Under the pieces are notes generated by a model. That model did not search any database and was not told the origin of the DNA. It saw only the letters and a program-made list of their open reading frames with translations. Below, piece by piece: positions 42,831 to 50,460 of a stretch of 64,000 nt of DNA (within the stretch, counting starts at the first letter, position 1; each line of letters starts with the position of its first letter). Location of the stretch: assembly GCA_937872475.1 (NCBI GenBank), contig CALMSY010000011.1, positions 78,520 to 142,519 of the forward strand, read 5' to 3'. Both the position numbers and the translations under genes were made by a program. The stretch is from 67-14 sp020438345. Its GTDB lineage: Bacteria > Actinomycetota > Thermoleophilia > Solirubrobacterales > 70-9.

Positions 42831-43142
42831 CTAACCCTCAGGTTGAGACTTGGACTTTTGCTCTAATTCGGCCAGGCGACTGGAAATATCATCGATCTTC
42901 TCTTCCAGCTGACGCATTTCATCGCGACTGACCAGACGCAGACCCTCGAGTGTGTCTCGAGCGTCAGAACCCCGCTTTGAAACCTCGTCCACCAGCCCCT
43001 GGGCCCGGCTGCGGGTCTTTTCGGTCAGATCCTGCGCCTGCGCCCGGGTGCGCCCGGTCGCGGCGAAGGCACCCTCGATCGCTTCCTTGAGGCCGTCGGG
43101 AACACTGCGGGCACCGGACTTGTCTTCACCGCTCTCTGACAT
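42831..43142 (-). CDS. Small phasin-like coiled-coil protein
   Basis: Soluble 103-residue protein, highly charged. An amphipathic helical middle (LKEAIEGAFAATGRTRAQAQDL) is followed by VSRDEMRQLEEKIDDISSRLAELEQK, a coiled coil typical of phasin/PHA-regulator-like proteins. No PHA synthase is in view, so granule association is a guess. TAAACT lies 6 nt before the ATG. Its 3' end contains a near copy of an 18-mer found after the second phasin-like gene. Confidence 0.65.
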   Translation of the reverse strand: MSESGEDKSGARSVPDGLKEAIEGAFAATGRTRAQAQDLTEKTRSRAQGLVDEVSKRGSDARDTLEGLRLVSRDEMRQLEEKIDDISSRLAELEQKSKSQPEG

Positions 43143-43147
43143 AGGCC

Positions 43148-43154
43148 TAGTTTA
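43148..43154. promoter_or_regulatory. Symmetric bidirectional -10 (TAGTTTA)
   Basis: TAGTTTA gives TAAACT toward the phasin-like gene (6 nt from its ATG at 43142, leaderless) and TAGTTT toward the phosphorylase gene (ATG at 43184, leader about 24 nt with GGTGGAG). Confidence 0.5.
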
Positions 43155-43183
43155 CTTTCATTCAGCCGTTTCCGGTGGAGCTG

Positions 43184-43867
43184 ATGCCAGTAGAGATGAC
43201 ACCAATCGAGGTCGCCGCACGGGATGCCATCCTGGTCGGTGACCCGCGCCGTGCATTTGCGCTGGCCCAAGAGCTGACCGTACAGCCGCGTATGAGCCAC
43301 CAGGCTCGTGGCCTCTGGGGGTACCGGGGAATCACGAAAGACGGACTTGACCTGACAGTGCAGTCCACCGGGGCGGGAGGCCCGAGTGCGGTACCGGTGA
43401 TCGGCGACCTGATCGGCCAGGGGATGAAGCGCTTTGTCAGGCTGGGAACCTGCCTTGCGCTTGACCCCGCCCTCGAAGCCGGGGATCTGATCCTGATCGA
43501 ACGGGCCGCAGCCCGGGATGGCGCGTCAAGGAAATTGAGCGGCGGCCGGGATTTCGTGCTTCCCGACCCGAAACTGCTGACCGCATTCGACGGTCTGGGT
43601 CGCCGGGGCTGTGTTTCCAGTCATGACCTGGTCGCCAGGTACGAACCACCGGAAGAGCCGGGGACACAACCGGATCGGGCGATCGTCCGGGATCTTCAGA
43701 CCGCGGCAATCCTGGCCATGTCGATGCGCTTCAGAGTTGCAGCCGCCGCACTACTCATCGTGGTTGAAGACGGTTCCGGAAAGAGGCTGGGCGAGGAACT
43801 TCTCTGGGACCTCTTCCGCGCTACCGGACGGGCGGTTCTGGAAAGGCTGCCAAAGGCCGATACCTAA
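43184..43867 (+). CDS. Nucleoside phosphorylase (uridine phosphorylase-like)
   Basis: PNP/UDP-superfamily protein of 227 residues, splitting nucleosides with phosphate. VGDPRRAFALAQ is the first phosphate-binding motif, GAGGPSAVPVIGDLI and RLGTCLALD form the base/ribose pocket region, and the C-terminal half is compatible with the hexameric NP-I fold, though the usual EMES ribose motif is not clear (QTAAILAMSMRF takes its place). Substrate is uncertain. It is divergent from the phasin-like gene. Confidence 0.82.
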   Translation: MPVEMTPIEVAARDAILVGDPRRAFALAQELTVQPRMSHQARGLWGYRGITKDGLDLTVQSTGAGGPSAVPVIGDLIGQGMKRFVRLGTCLALDPALEAGDLILIERAAARDGASRKLSGGRDFVLPDPKLLTAFDGLGRRGCVSSHDLVARYEPPEEPGTQPDRAIVRDLQTAAILAMSMRFRVAAAALLIVVEDGSGKRLGEELLWDLFRATGRAVLERLPKADT

Positions 43868-43887
43868 CCCTCAAGTTGAGGTTTAGG
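43863..43887. terminator. Near-perfect 25-bp palindrome between convergent genes
   Basis: Arms of 12 nt around G43875 pair at 11 positions. It covers the stop of the phosphorylase gene and ends 1 nt before the stop of the second phasin-like gene, so it may be a bidirectional terminator. Confidence 0.5.
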
Positions 43888-44229
43888 TCAGCTACTTTTC
43901 GCGGACCCTTTGCCTTTGAGTTCATTGCGAAGCTCCCGGATCTGCTCCAGTGCCGCATCCAGCCGGTCTTCGGTCTCCTCAAGACGGTCAGAAAGGACCC
44001 TCACCCGCCGTTCGAGGCGCTCCGAAGCGTCCTGCGAGGAAACTCCCATCGCTCCCATTGCTGCCTTCTGGGCATCGGCAGCCTTGTCTCGGGCGGCTAC
44101 AGCGGCCGAGACCGCCTGCCCGAACGCGGGACTTCCGATAAGTACCTGGGCGAAGTCCGCAGCGGCTTTCTCGCCTTTGGACTGAACGCGGTCCCGTATC
44201 CCCTCACTACCTTCGTTTTCTGCTGACAT
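43888..44229 (-). CDS. Second phasin-like coiled-coil protein
   Basis: Soluble 113-residue protein: an alanine-rich amphipathic stretch (FGQAVSAAVAARDKAADAQKAAMGAMG) followed by a heptad coiled coil (RVRVLSDRLEETEDRLDAAL) and a basic tail. It is similar in plan, not in detailed sequence, to the protein at 42831. TAAGAT lies 6 nt before the ATG. Function unknown; phasin-like surface or granule binding is possible. Confidence 0.65.
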   Translation of the reverse strand: MSAENEGSEGIRDRVQSKGEKAAADFAQVLIGSPAFGQAVSAAVAARDKAADAQKAAMGAMGVSSQDASERLERRVRVLSDRLEETEDRLDAALEQIRELRNELKGKGSAKSS

Positions 44230-44235
44230 GGCACC

Positions 44236-44241
44236 ATCTTA
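44236..44241 (-). promoter_or_regulatory. Putative -10 TAAGAT of the second phasin-like gene (leaderless)
   Basis: TAAGAT, 6 nt before the ATG at 44229. Confidence 0.5.
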
Positions 44242-44289
44242 AAGGGAGCCATCGGAGACCGGAAAGCCAGATGGGGAGGAAGTGTCCAT

Positions 44290-46992
44290 GTGCTGACGAA
44301 TCCGGTTGCGATACGGTTCTCCCTGCCGCGTTCCGGGAGGGCGTCGGCCGCGTCTGTTTTAGTTGGGAAGCCAAAGGTGGAACAGGGTTCAATTCCGACA
44401 CGTCGCTTTACGCCGACTGCCATTCTGGCGGTCCTTTCTTTCGCGCTGTTTTTCGGCTCTGTGACTTGGTTTGGCTCAAGTATTTCGGAAGCCGCGAGCA
44501 CCCCCGTTCCCTGTGCCCCCGGATCATCCAGCTGCTACGCCGCCGCCGACGAGCAGAGTTCCGAGCCGGCCGCCAACGCCCCTTCGGGCACCACTACCCC
44601 ACCTTCCGGAATGATCGAGCCTGGCTCGACCGGGACCGCCGAGACCACTTCGCCGGTCTCCGGCGGAGGTGGTGTCACCCCCGAAACCGGAACGGGCACA
44701 GGCACCGGCACGGGATCGGCCGGCGGTGAAGGCGAGGTTGAGGAGATCACCCCTGACGGCAGCGAGCCGGACTTCGTCGAGGACCCCGCCTTCTCCGGCG
44801 GAGTCACTCCGGGCAGTGATGTCGATCCGATGGAATCCGATGTCCTGACCGTCCCGAACTTTGTGATCGACCAGTTCGAGATCCCGCCTTTCCTTCTCCC
44901 GATCTACCAGGCCTGCGGCAGCCAGTACGGAGTGCCGTGGTACGTGCTGGCTTCAATCAACCGCAACGAGACCAGCTTCGGCACGAATGTCGCAACCTCC
45001 TCGGCGGGCGCCAATGGCTGGATGGCTTTCATGCCGGCTTCCTGGGCCGAATGGGGAGTTGACGCAAACGGCGACAAGATCCGCGACCCGTACAACCCGG
45101 TTGACGCGATCTGCTCTGCCGCCAACTACCTCGACTTCTTCGGGTACGAGGAAAGCCCCTACGACGCGATCTTCGCTTACAACCACGCCGACTGGTACGT
45201 CCAGAAGATCTTCAAGTACGCCAAGATCTACTCCCAGATTCCTCCGGAGATGATCAGTGCTCTGACCGGTCTCACCGAAGGCGCGCGCTTCCCCGTGGCC
45301 TCCGCCGACGCCAACTACGAAGGCCAGGTCTCAACCGAAGCCGCCAAGCAGAACGGCACCGCTTCCCAGAACATCGAATCATCAGCAGCCCGCCGCACCA
45401 TCGCGATCACCGCGTCGGGCGGATCGCCGGTGATCGCTGTCAACGACGGCACAATCTCCGAGATCAACCAGGAAACCGGCACGATCGTGCTCGAGGACGC
45501 TTACGGAAACCGGTACAGCTACGCAGGCCTCGGTTCGGTCTCGACTGTCCACCCGGTTCCCCAGCCCGAGCCAACCAACGCCACCGCCTTCCAGGAGTCG
45601 GATATCGGAGCTCCTGATCCGGTTGAGTCGGACTCCGGCAACCAGGGACCCGACGCCGAGGCAGAGATGGGCGAGGAAAAGGCAGCCGATTCCTCCCCGG
45701 ACGGAAATGACACCGGATCTGACCCTCAAGCTGAAGGTCAGGGTTCGGGCAAGCCTTCCGAGAAGGAACAGCAGAACATCAGCGAAGTGCTGGTCGACCC
45801 CGAAGCCGCCGATGCTGCCGCTGCCGCAGACGCCGCCGCCAGCGATCCGGCCACCTCCCCGGAGCAGGAGGACCCGGCAGTCTCAACCGCCGTCGAGCGC
45901 CGCGATTCCCAGGACGAGATACGTCAGGTCCCGGCCCCGTCGAACCACAACACCGAGAACGTCCGCAGCCGGGTCTATGCCAGTCCCCTGCGACCCAGTA
46001 ACCAGCAACGATCCTCCACCGATGGTCAGTCAATTCAGAACGCGGTCCGCCAGTCCCAGGGGATCGGGATCGATGGCAAGCCCGGTGACTACCTGATTTA
46101 TGACGGCAGCCGCAGCGGTATCTACAAGTTCGACCCCGAAACCACCGAGCTCCACGAGCTCAAGAAGGGCTCTCGCGTGGTCGCCGGCACCGTACTTGGC
46201 CGTCTTGGCGAATCCCCCGGGTCAGCCGTCAACTTCTCGATCAAGCCCGGAGGCGAAGACACCCCGCAGATCGATCCGAAGCCTTTCCTCGACGGGTGGA
46301 AGCTGCTCGCGGAAACCAACATTTACAGCGCCCGTGGCAAGGACCGCTTCTCCAGCAAGCTCGGAGTCGGTGGCATTCTGCTGCTCTCCAAGTCCGCGCT
46401 CCAGAAGCGGGTTCTCAACAACGACATGGTCGAGTTCACCCAGCAGTGTGACCGCGACTACATCGCTGGCGGATCGGTTGACCGCCGGATACTGGCATCG
46501 ATCGAGTTCATCACCGCCCACGGGTACACGATGCTCATCACCTCGATGCTCTGTGGACGCGAAGGTTCGATCACTACCTCCGGCAATGTGTCCAATCACA
46601 CCCGTGGCTCGGCAATCGACATCGCGGCCATCAACGGCGAGGTTGTGACCCCGGGCACCCAGGGCCCTGGCTCGCTGACCGACCAGGTCGCCCGCCTCGT
46701 GCTCAGCCTCCAGGGCACGATGGCCCCGGATGAGGTCATCTCGCTGCTCGAGTACCCGCAGACGGCCGGCTTCGCCATGGGCGACCATGGGGACCATCTC
46801 CATGTCGGCTTCAGCCCGATGGCCGGTTCCGACCAGCCCGGCGGCTCGATCGCCGCGACCCTCGGAGCGGAACAGTGGGAAGCACTGACCGAGCGTCTCG
46901 GCCAGATCCGCAATCCGGACGTTCCGACCACTCCCTCGGGTGACGCACTCCCGGCCGAGAAGTCGGGCAACGAACCGGACGAAGACAAGTAG
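44290..46992 (+). CDS. Secreted multi-module peptidoglycan hydrolase: MltB-like transglycosylase, split LytM-like and M15-like domains
   Basis: Exported protein of 900 residues. A membrane segment (about 42-63) and a Ser/Thr/Gly-rich linker (70-185) lead to an MltB-like transglycosylase (200-310) with Glu227 in INRNETSFG and a calcium-loop-like DANGDKIRDPYNP. A LytM/M23-like half (about 378-416) is separated by some 190 low-complexity residues from its other half (628-668: VVAGTVLGRLG...IDPKPFL), and its zinc ligands are missing. An M15-like block follows with NHTRGSAID (769-777) and GDHGDHLHVGF (831-841). GTG start, with GGGAGG upstream. It probably remodels the wall outside the membrane. 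Confidence 0.85.
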   Translation: MLTNPVAIRFSLPRSGRASAASVLVGKPKVEQGSIPTRRFTPTAILAVLSFALFFGSVTWFGSSISEAASTPVPCAPGSSSCYAAADEQSSEPAANAPSGTTTPPSGMIEPGSTGTAETTSPVSGGGGVTPETGTGTGTGTGSAGGEGEVEEITPDGSEPDFVEDPAFSGGVTPGSDVDPMESDVLTVPNFVIDQFEIPPFLLPIYQACGSQYGVPWYVLASINRNETSFGTNVATSSAGANGWMAFMPASWAEWGVDANGDKIRDPYNPVDAICSAANYLDFFGYEESPYDAIFAYNHADWYVQKIFKYAKIYSQIPPEMISALTGLTEGARFPVASADANYEGQVSTEAAKQNGTASQNIESSAARRTIAITASGGSPVIAVNDGTISEINQETGTIVLEDAYGNRYSYAGLGSVSTVHPVPQPEPTNATAFQESDIGAPDPVESDSGNQGPDAEAEMGEEKAADSSPDGNDTGSDPQAEGQGSGKPSEKEQQNISEVLVDPEAADAAAAADAAASDPATSPEQEDPAVSTAVERRDSQDEIRQVPAPSNHNTENVRSRVYASPLRPSNQQRSSTDGQSIQNAVRQSQGIGIDGKPGDYLIYDGSRSGIYKFDPETTELHELKKGSRVVAGTVLGRLGESPGSAVNFSIKPGGEDTPQIDPKPFLDGWKLLAETNIYSARGKDRFSSKLGVGGILLLSKSALQKRVLNNDMVEFTQQCDRDYIAGGSVDRRILASIEFITAHGYTMLITSMLCGREGSITTSGNVSNHTRGSAIDIAAINGEVVTPGTQGPGSLTDQVARLVLSLQGTMAPDEVISLLEYPQTAGFAMGDHGDHLHVGFSPMAGSDQPGGSIAATLGAEQWEALTERLGQIRNPDVPTTPSGDALPAEKSGNEPDEDK

Positions 46993-47162
46993 CCGCGATC
47001 AGTCCCCTGTTCGGCTTCATCCAGATCGAGCTGGCCGGCAGCCTCCCACTCGATGACGGCCGTTACCTGGTCCGCAACGGACCCGCCGAGCGGGTTCTGG
47101 TCATCGAGACCGAAGGTGCCCTCCCGCCGGCCCGGAGACGCCGCCGGCGACCGAAAAAGTCG

Positions 47163-47864
47163 GTGCGCTCCGAAACTCCGGTCTCCGTGACCGTCTCCGT
47201 GGTAACCGTGATCCGGGCGGACGAGCCGCTGGCGGGTGAAACCGCCGGGAACGACTGGCTCGACCGGCTCGGCGAACAGGAGTTCACCGACGAGTTGCTC
47301 GACGACACCCTCTTTACGCTCGATCGTGTCCGCGCTGCGGACGCCGCCGCATCAGGCGTTCCCTTCGGCACCCCGACCGCGATAGGTCAGATCCTCGCGG
47401 CGAGAGTTGGATACGGGGACGGTGACCAGGTTGCATCGGGACGTTTCATCGAGGCTTTCGACATTGATGCGCGGGGAGGCACCGGCGGAGGAAGGCGTGA
47501 AAGGCTGGGCCGGACCAGGCCGACAGCCCGAACCGCAGCGATCCTCGGGGGCCGGGAACGCGCCGCCGCCTGTGAGTTGCTCATACCCCGGATCAGACTC
47601 GACCTGAACACCGGCAACCCGGCAGCAGCAGCGCTGGCGATCGGGCCGGCAGTTGAAGCTACGGTCGCGGAACTCGAGTTCGCGGTTGAAGACGAAGGTC
47701 ATGAAAGTGACCTCGACCAGCTCGAGGAGCTGCTTCCCGAGTTGACCCGGATCACCCGTCAGGCAGCCAGCGGCAATACGGACCCGGCTGACCTGCCAAA
47801 GATCGAACAAGGCCTGGCGCTCGCCGAGCGGGTGATTCGAAGGCGGCGGATCCTCGATCAGTAG
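47163..47864 (+). CDS. Hypothetical protein with uncertain start
   Basis: Not recognised. From the first canonical start (GTG 47163) it has 233 residues, arginine-rich and acidic, with helical segments and no signal peptide or motif. The frame stays open upstream to 46944 and the translation from about 47010 looks like real protein (FGFIQIELAG, then LDDGRYLVRNG, then RVLVIETEG), ending in a run of arginines before Val-Arg at 47163. No ATG, GTG or TTG exists in that stretch; CTG at 47007 is a candidate. It begins just after the wall hydrolase gene and probably shares its transcript. Confidence 0.6.
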   Translation: MRSETPVSVTVSVVTVIRADEPLAGETAGNDWLDRLGEQEFTDELLDDTLFTLDRVRAADAAASGVPFGTPTAIGQILAARVGYGDGDQVASGRFIEAFDIDARGGTGGGRRERLGRTRPTARTAAILGGRERAAACELLIPRIRLDLNTGNPAAAALAIGPAVEATVAELEFAVEDEGHESDLDQLEELLPELTRITRQAASGNTDPADLPKIEQGLALAERVIRRRRILDQ

Positions 47865-47865
47865 A

Positions 47866-48525
47866 TCAGCGGGATTCGATACCCAGAGCGTGAAGGACCG
47901 GCTCGTCCTCGAGTGAACGGGCAACCAGATCCGCATGGTCGAGCTCGATCCCTGGCACAGAGGGGACACCGATCACAAAGAGTCCCGCCGCGACCGCGGC
48001 AGTGACACCCGAGGGCGAGTCCTCGAGCCCGATCACGCGCTTTCCAGGCTCCACACCCAGCATCCGGCAGGCTTCCAGATAGGCGTCCGGGGCCGGTTTG
48101 GCCTCAGGTACCTCGTGCCCGCTGACCACGGCGTCGAACGGCAAGCCGGTGCCAGCCACCTCGTGGGATCGCTCGATGAACTGGCGAGGGGAGTTCGAAA
48201 CCAGCCCAACCGGCACTCCAGCCAGCCTCAGCAGCTCAATCAACTCCCGGGCCCCCACCATCGCGTCCACACCGCCTTCAAGCTCGGCCAGGACCAGGGC
48301 ATTCAGCTCATCCATCAGTTCGGCATCCCGCCCGGGTTCAGCCAGGAATCCGGCCAGTTTGCGACCGGCGATCTCCGCCGATGAGCCAACCAGACTGCGT
48401 TTGTGGTTGATCGTGAACTCCACGCCACGGATCCGGAACAGCTTCTGTTCCGCCCGGCTCCACACCGCTTCGGTGTCAAGCACCAGACCGTCATTGTCGA
48501 AAAGCACGGCTTCTGGATATGCCAT
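47866..48525 (-). CDS. HAD-superfamily phosphatase (beta-phosphoglucomutase-like)
   Basis: Cytosolic HAD hydrolase of 219 residues. Motif I is FDNDGLVLDTE with Asp9 or Asp11 as nucleophile/acid, motif II VSNSP, motif III lysine in EAKPAPD, motif IV GLEDSPSG. The cap is the small helical subclass I type. Substrate is probably a sugar phosphate. The gene ends 1 bp from the stop of the convergent hypothetical gene. TAGGCT lies 6 nt before the ATG. Confidence 0.9.
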   Translation of the reverse strand: MAYPEAVLFDNDGLVLDTEAVWSRAEQKLFRIRGVEFTINHKRSLVGSSAEIAGRKLAGFLAEPGRDAELMDELNALVLAELEGGVDAMVGARELIELLRLAGVPVGLVSNSPRQFIERSHEVAGTGLPFDAVVSGHEVPEAKPAPDAYLEACRMLGVEPGKRVIGLEDSPSGVTAAVAAGLFVIGVPSVPGIELDHADLVARSLEDEPVLHALGIESR

Positions 48526-48531
48526 GCCGCC

Positions 48532-48537
48532 AGCCTA
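48532..48537 (-). promoter_or_regulatory. Putative -10 TAGGCT of the HAD gene (leaderless)
   Basis: TAGGCT, 6 nt before the ATG at 48525. Confidence 0.5.
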
Positions 48538-48629
48538 GAGGTCGACACCGGGCAGGGCTACCGCGGCCCGGTCTGGAATATTTACCGTTCAGGCGATACC
48601 AAGAGCCGTGGCCCGGGTTAAAGGCAGGC

Positions 48630-50354
48630 ATGCAGCAATCTGAAATTCAGCGCGGGGAACGTAGGCGAGAGCCACGGAAACGGAAGGTCGGCCGAAAGCC
48701 GGCGCTGCTGCCCCTGATCGTGCTCACCGCCTTTGCCGCGCTCGGTTTCGGTACCCCGGCGGTCTCCGCGGAGGCTCCACCAGCCTCCGTCGAAGCGCCA
48801 CCTGTGATCCTGCCTTCAGATGCTGCCACCAGCGCGTCCGGGAAGGTCGCGGGATCGGAAAGCCGGCAATGGATTGTCGGCGGCGTCCCCGGCCCGGGAA
48901 CCGCGTCTATCGCCGCGAGTACCGGGGCGACCGCGATCGACGAGGAGTTCGGCTCGTACCGGATCAACCGGGGTGCCGCCAGGGCGCTGGCGCGTCGCCT
49001 CGACCGGGCCGACAGGCTGGTTTACGCCGAACCGGATGTGGCGGTCACACGGAGCGGCTACCCGCTCGACCTCTTCAGTGACCAGCAATGGTGGCTCAAC
49101 CGGATCGTCAGCCCGGGTGACGTGACCCCTCCCGAGGTGACGCCTGAAAGCCCGCTGATCGCCCTTGTCGAAGAATCGATCGACCCCCTGCACCCTGACC
49201 TTGTCAATGCCAGCCTGACCGGCGCGAAATCACTCGGCGCGGATGCCGACTGGCATGGAACTGCGGTGGCCGGAATCGCGGCTTCGCCCGGAGAGATGCT
49301 CGGCATACGTGGCGTGTGGCCCGGAGCAAGGATGCAGCTTTTCCCTTCGGGCCTCAAATGCTCCACCGCTTCCGCGGCTGTGGCGTCCGCTGCGGAAAGC
49401 GGTGCCGCCGTTATCAACATGAGCTACACCTTCCCGTCTGGCTCCTGCTTCACCCATTTCAAGGCAACGCAATACGCAGTGAAGCTGGGGTCGCTCCCCG
49501 TCGCCGCGGCCGGCAACTCCGGAGCGACCGGTAACGCTCCGATGCGGCCCGCCACCGATCCGCATGTTGTCTCGGTCGGAGCAGTTGATGCTGAATCCGC
49601 GGTCGCTTCCTTCTCGACCCGAAATTCCGGGGTGGACATCACCGCGCCCGGCCAGTCCGTCCTTGCCCCAATCGTTTCCAACGCCACTGATCCTGCCGGT
49701 AACACCGTGGTTGAACGGCGCTGGGAGCCGGTCAGCGGCACCAGCTTTTCCGCCCCCATGGTCTCGGCCGCGGCAGCTTGGCTCGGTCAGGCCCGGCCGG
49801 CACTCGACAGCTTGCAGATCAGCCGTCTCCTCACAACCTCGGCGACCGATCTCGGCGCGCCCGGCAGGGACCCCGAGTACGGCGAAGGGATGCTCAGCAT
49901 CGAACGCAGCCTGGCGGCCCCAACACCCGCTGACGACCCGTTTGAACCGAATGATGACATCCGCTGGATCAACGGATCGCTGATCAAGCCGCGTGCGCCC
50001 TTCCTGTGGAAGCCGGGCAAAGGCAAACTCCGGAAAATTCAGGCGACACTCTCGCGGGACAAGGACCCGGCAGATGTCTACGCCGTGAAGATTCCCGCAG
50101 GACGGAAGATCACCGTAAACGTGGCACAAATGGAAGGTGACGTGAGTCTCGCGGCCATGAAACCGAAGGCCAGGTCAATCCTTAGGCCGCGCAAGAACCT
50201 GATCGTTCGATCCAACCGACGCTTCCCGAAGACCGAGGGCATCCTGATCCGGAACCTCAAGAAGAAGCCACAAAAGGTCTGGGTCGCGCTGACCCCGTCA
50301 CCGGCGACATCCGAGCAGTACCAGCGCTACCGGATCACGGTCACCACCCGCTGA
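48630..50354 (+). CDS. Secreted subtilisin-like (S8) peptidase with Glu in place of catalytic Asp
   Basis: Exported protein of 574 residues: basic N-terminus, signal peptide (about 24-47), an inhibitor-like propeptide region (80-140) and the S8 domain (about 150-440). His209 (DWHGTAVAG), oxyanion Asn296 (AAGNSGA) and Ser372 (GTSFSAP) are present, but the catalytic aspartate block reads IALVEESIDPLHPDL, so Glu181 stands where Asp-Thr/Ser-Gly is expected. A C-terminal basic beta domain of about 120 residues follows. Activity may be reduced or the protein may be a pseudo-enzyme. The ATG has AAAGG 5 nt upstream. Confidence 0.87.
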   Translation: MQQSEIQRGERRREPRKRKVGRKPALLPLIVLTAFAALGFGTPAVSAEAPPASVEAPPVILPSDAATSASGKVAGSESRQWIVGGVPGPGTASIAASTGATAIDEEFGSYRINRGAARALARRLDRADRLVYAEPDVAVTRSGYPLDLFSDQQWWLNRIVSPGDVTPPEVTPESPLIALVEESIDPLHPDLVNASLTGAKSLGADADWHGTAVAGIAASPGEMLGIRGVWPGARMQLFPSGLKCSTASAAVASAAESGAAVINMSYTFPSGSCFTHFKATQYAVKLGSLPVAAAGNSGATGNAPMRPATDPHVVSVGAVDAESAVASFSTRNSGVDITAPGQSVLAPIVSNATDPAGNTVVERRWEPVSGTSFSAPMVSAAAAWLGQARPALDSLQISRLLTTSATDLGAPGRDPEYGEGMLSIERSLAAPTPADDPFEPNDDIRWINGSLIKPRAPFLWKPGKGKLRKIQATLSRDKDPADVYAVKIPAGRKITVNVAQMEGDVSLAAMKPKARSILRPRKNLIVRSNRRFPKTEGILIRNLKKKPQKVWVALTPSPATSEQYQRYRITVTTR

Positions 50355-50397
50355 ATCCGCCGGAACACAGTCATCCGCCACGGGATCCGCGCCGGAA

Positions 50398-50431
50398 AAA
50401 GGCCCGCCCCGCAAACGCGGGACGGGCCTTT
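50398..50431. terminator. Bidirectional terminator between subtilase and fadB-like genes
   Basis: A 15-bp stem with one mismatch (arms 50398-50412 and 50417-50431), loop AAAC, flanked by an A run on the left and TTT on the right. It gives a T tract on both strands. Confidence 0.85.
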
Positions 50432-50460
50432 CGAAGAAACGGGCGTATCGGCCGGGCGAA

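Noticed and set aside
42826..42843. Second IdeR-like half site (TTAGGGTAG on the minus strand)
   Set aside because: It lies at the 3' end of a gene, lacks the other half and does not precede a promoter.
44230..44290. Possible c-di-AMP riboswitch before the wall hydrolase gene
   Set aside because: Such switches control wall hydrolases in actinobacteria, but only 60 bp are available here and no ydaO-type motif is visible.
44386..44396. GGTTCAATTCC, a tRNA T-loop-like string
   Set aside because: No acceptor stem, D-arm or anticodon arm fits around it, and it lies within the coding start of the wall hydrolase gene.
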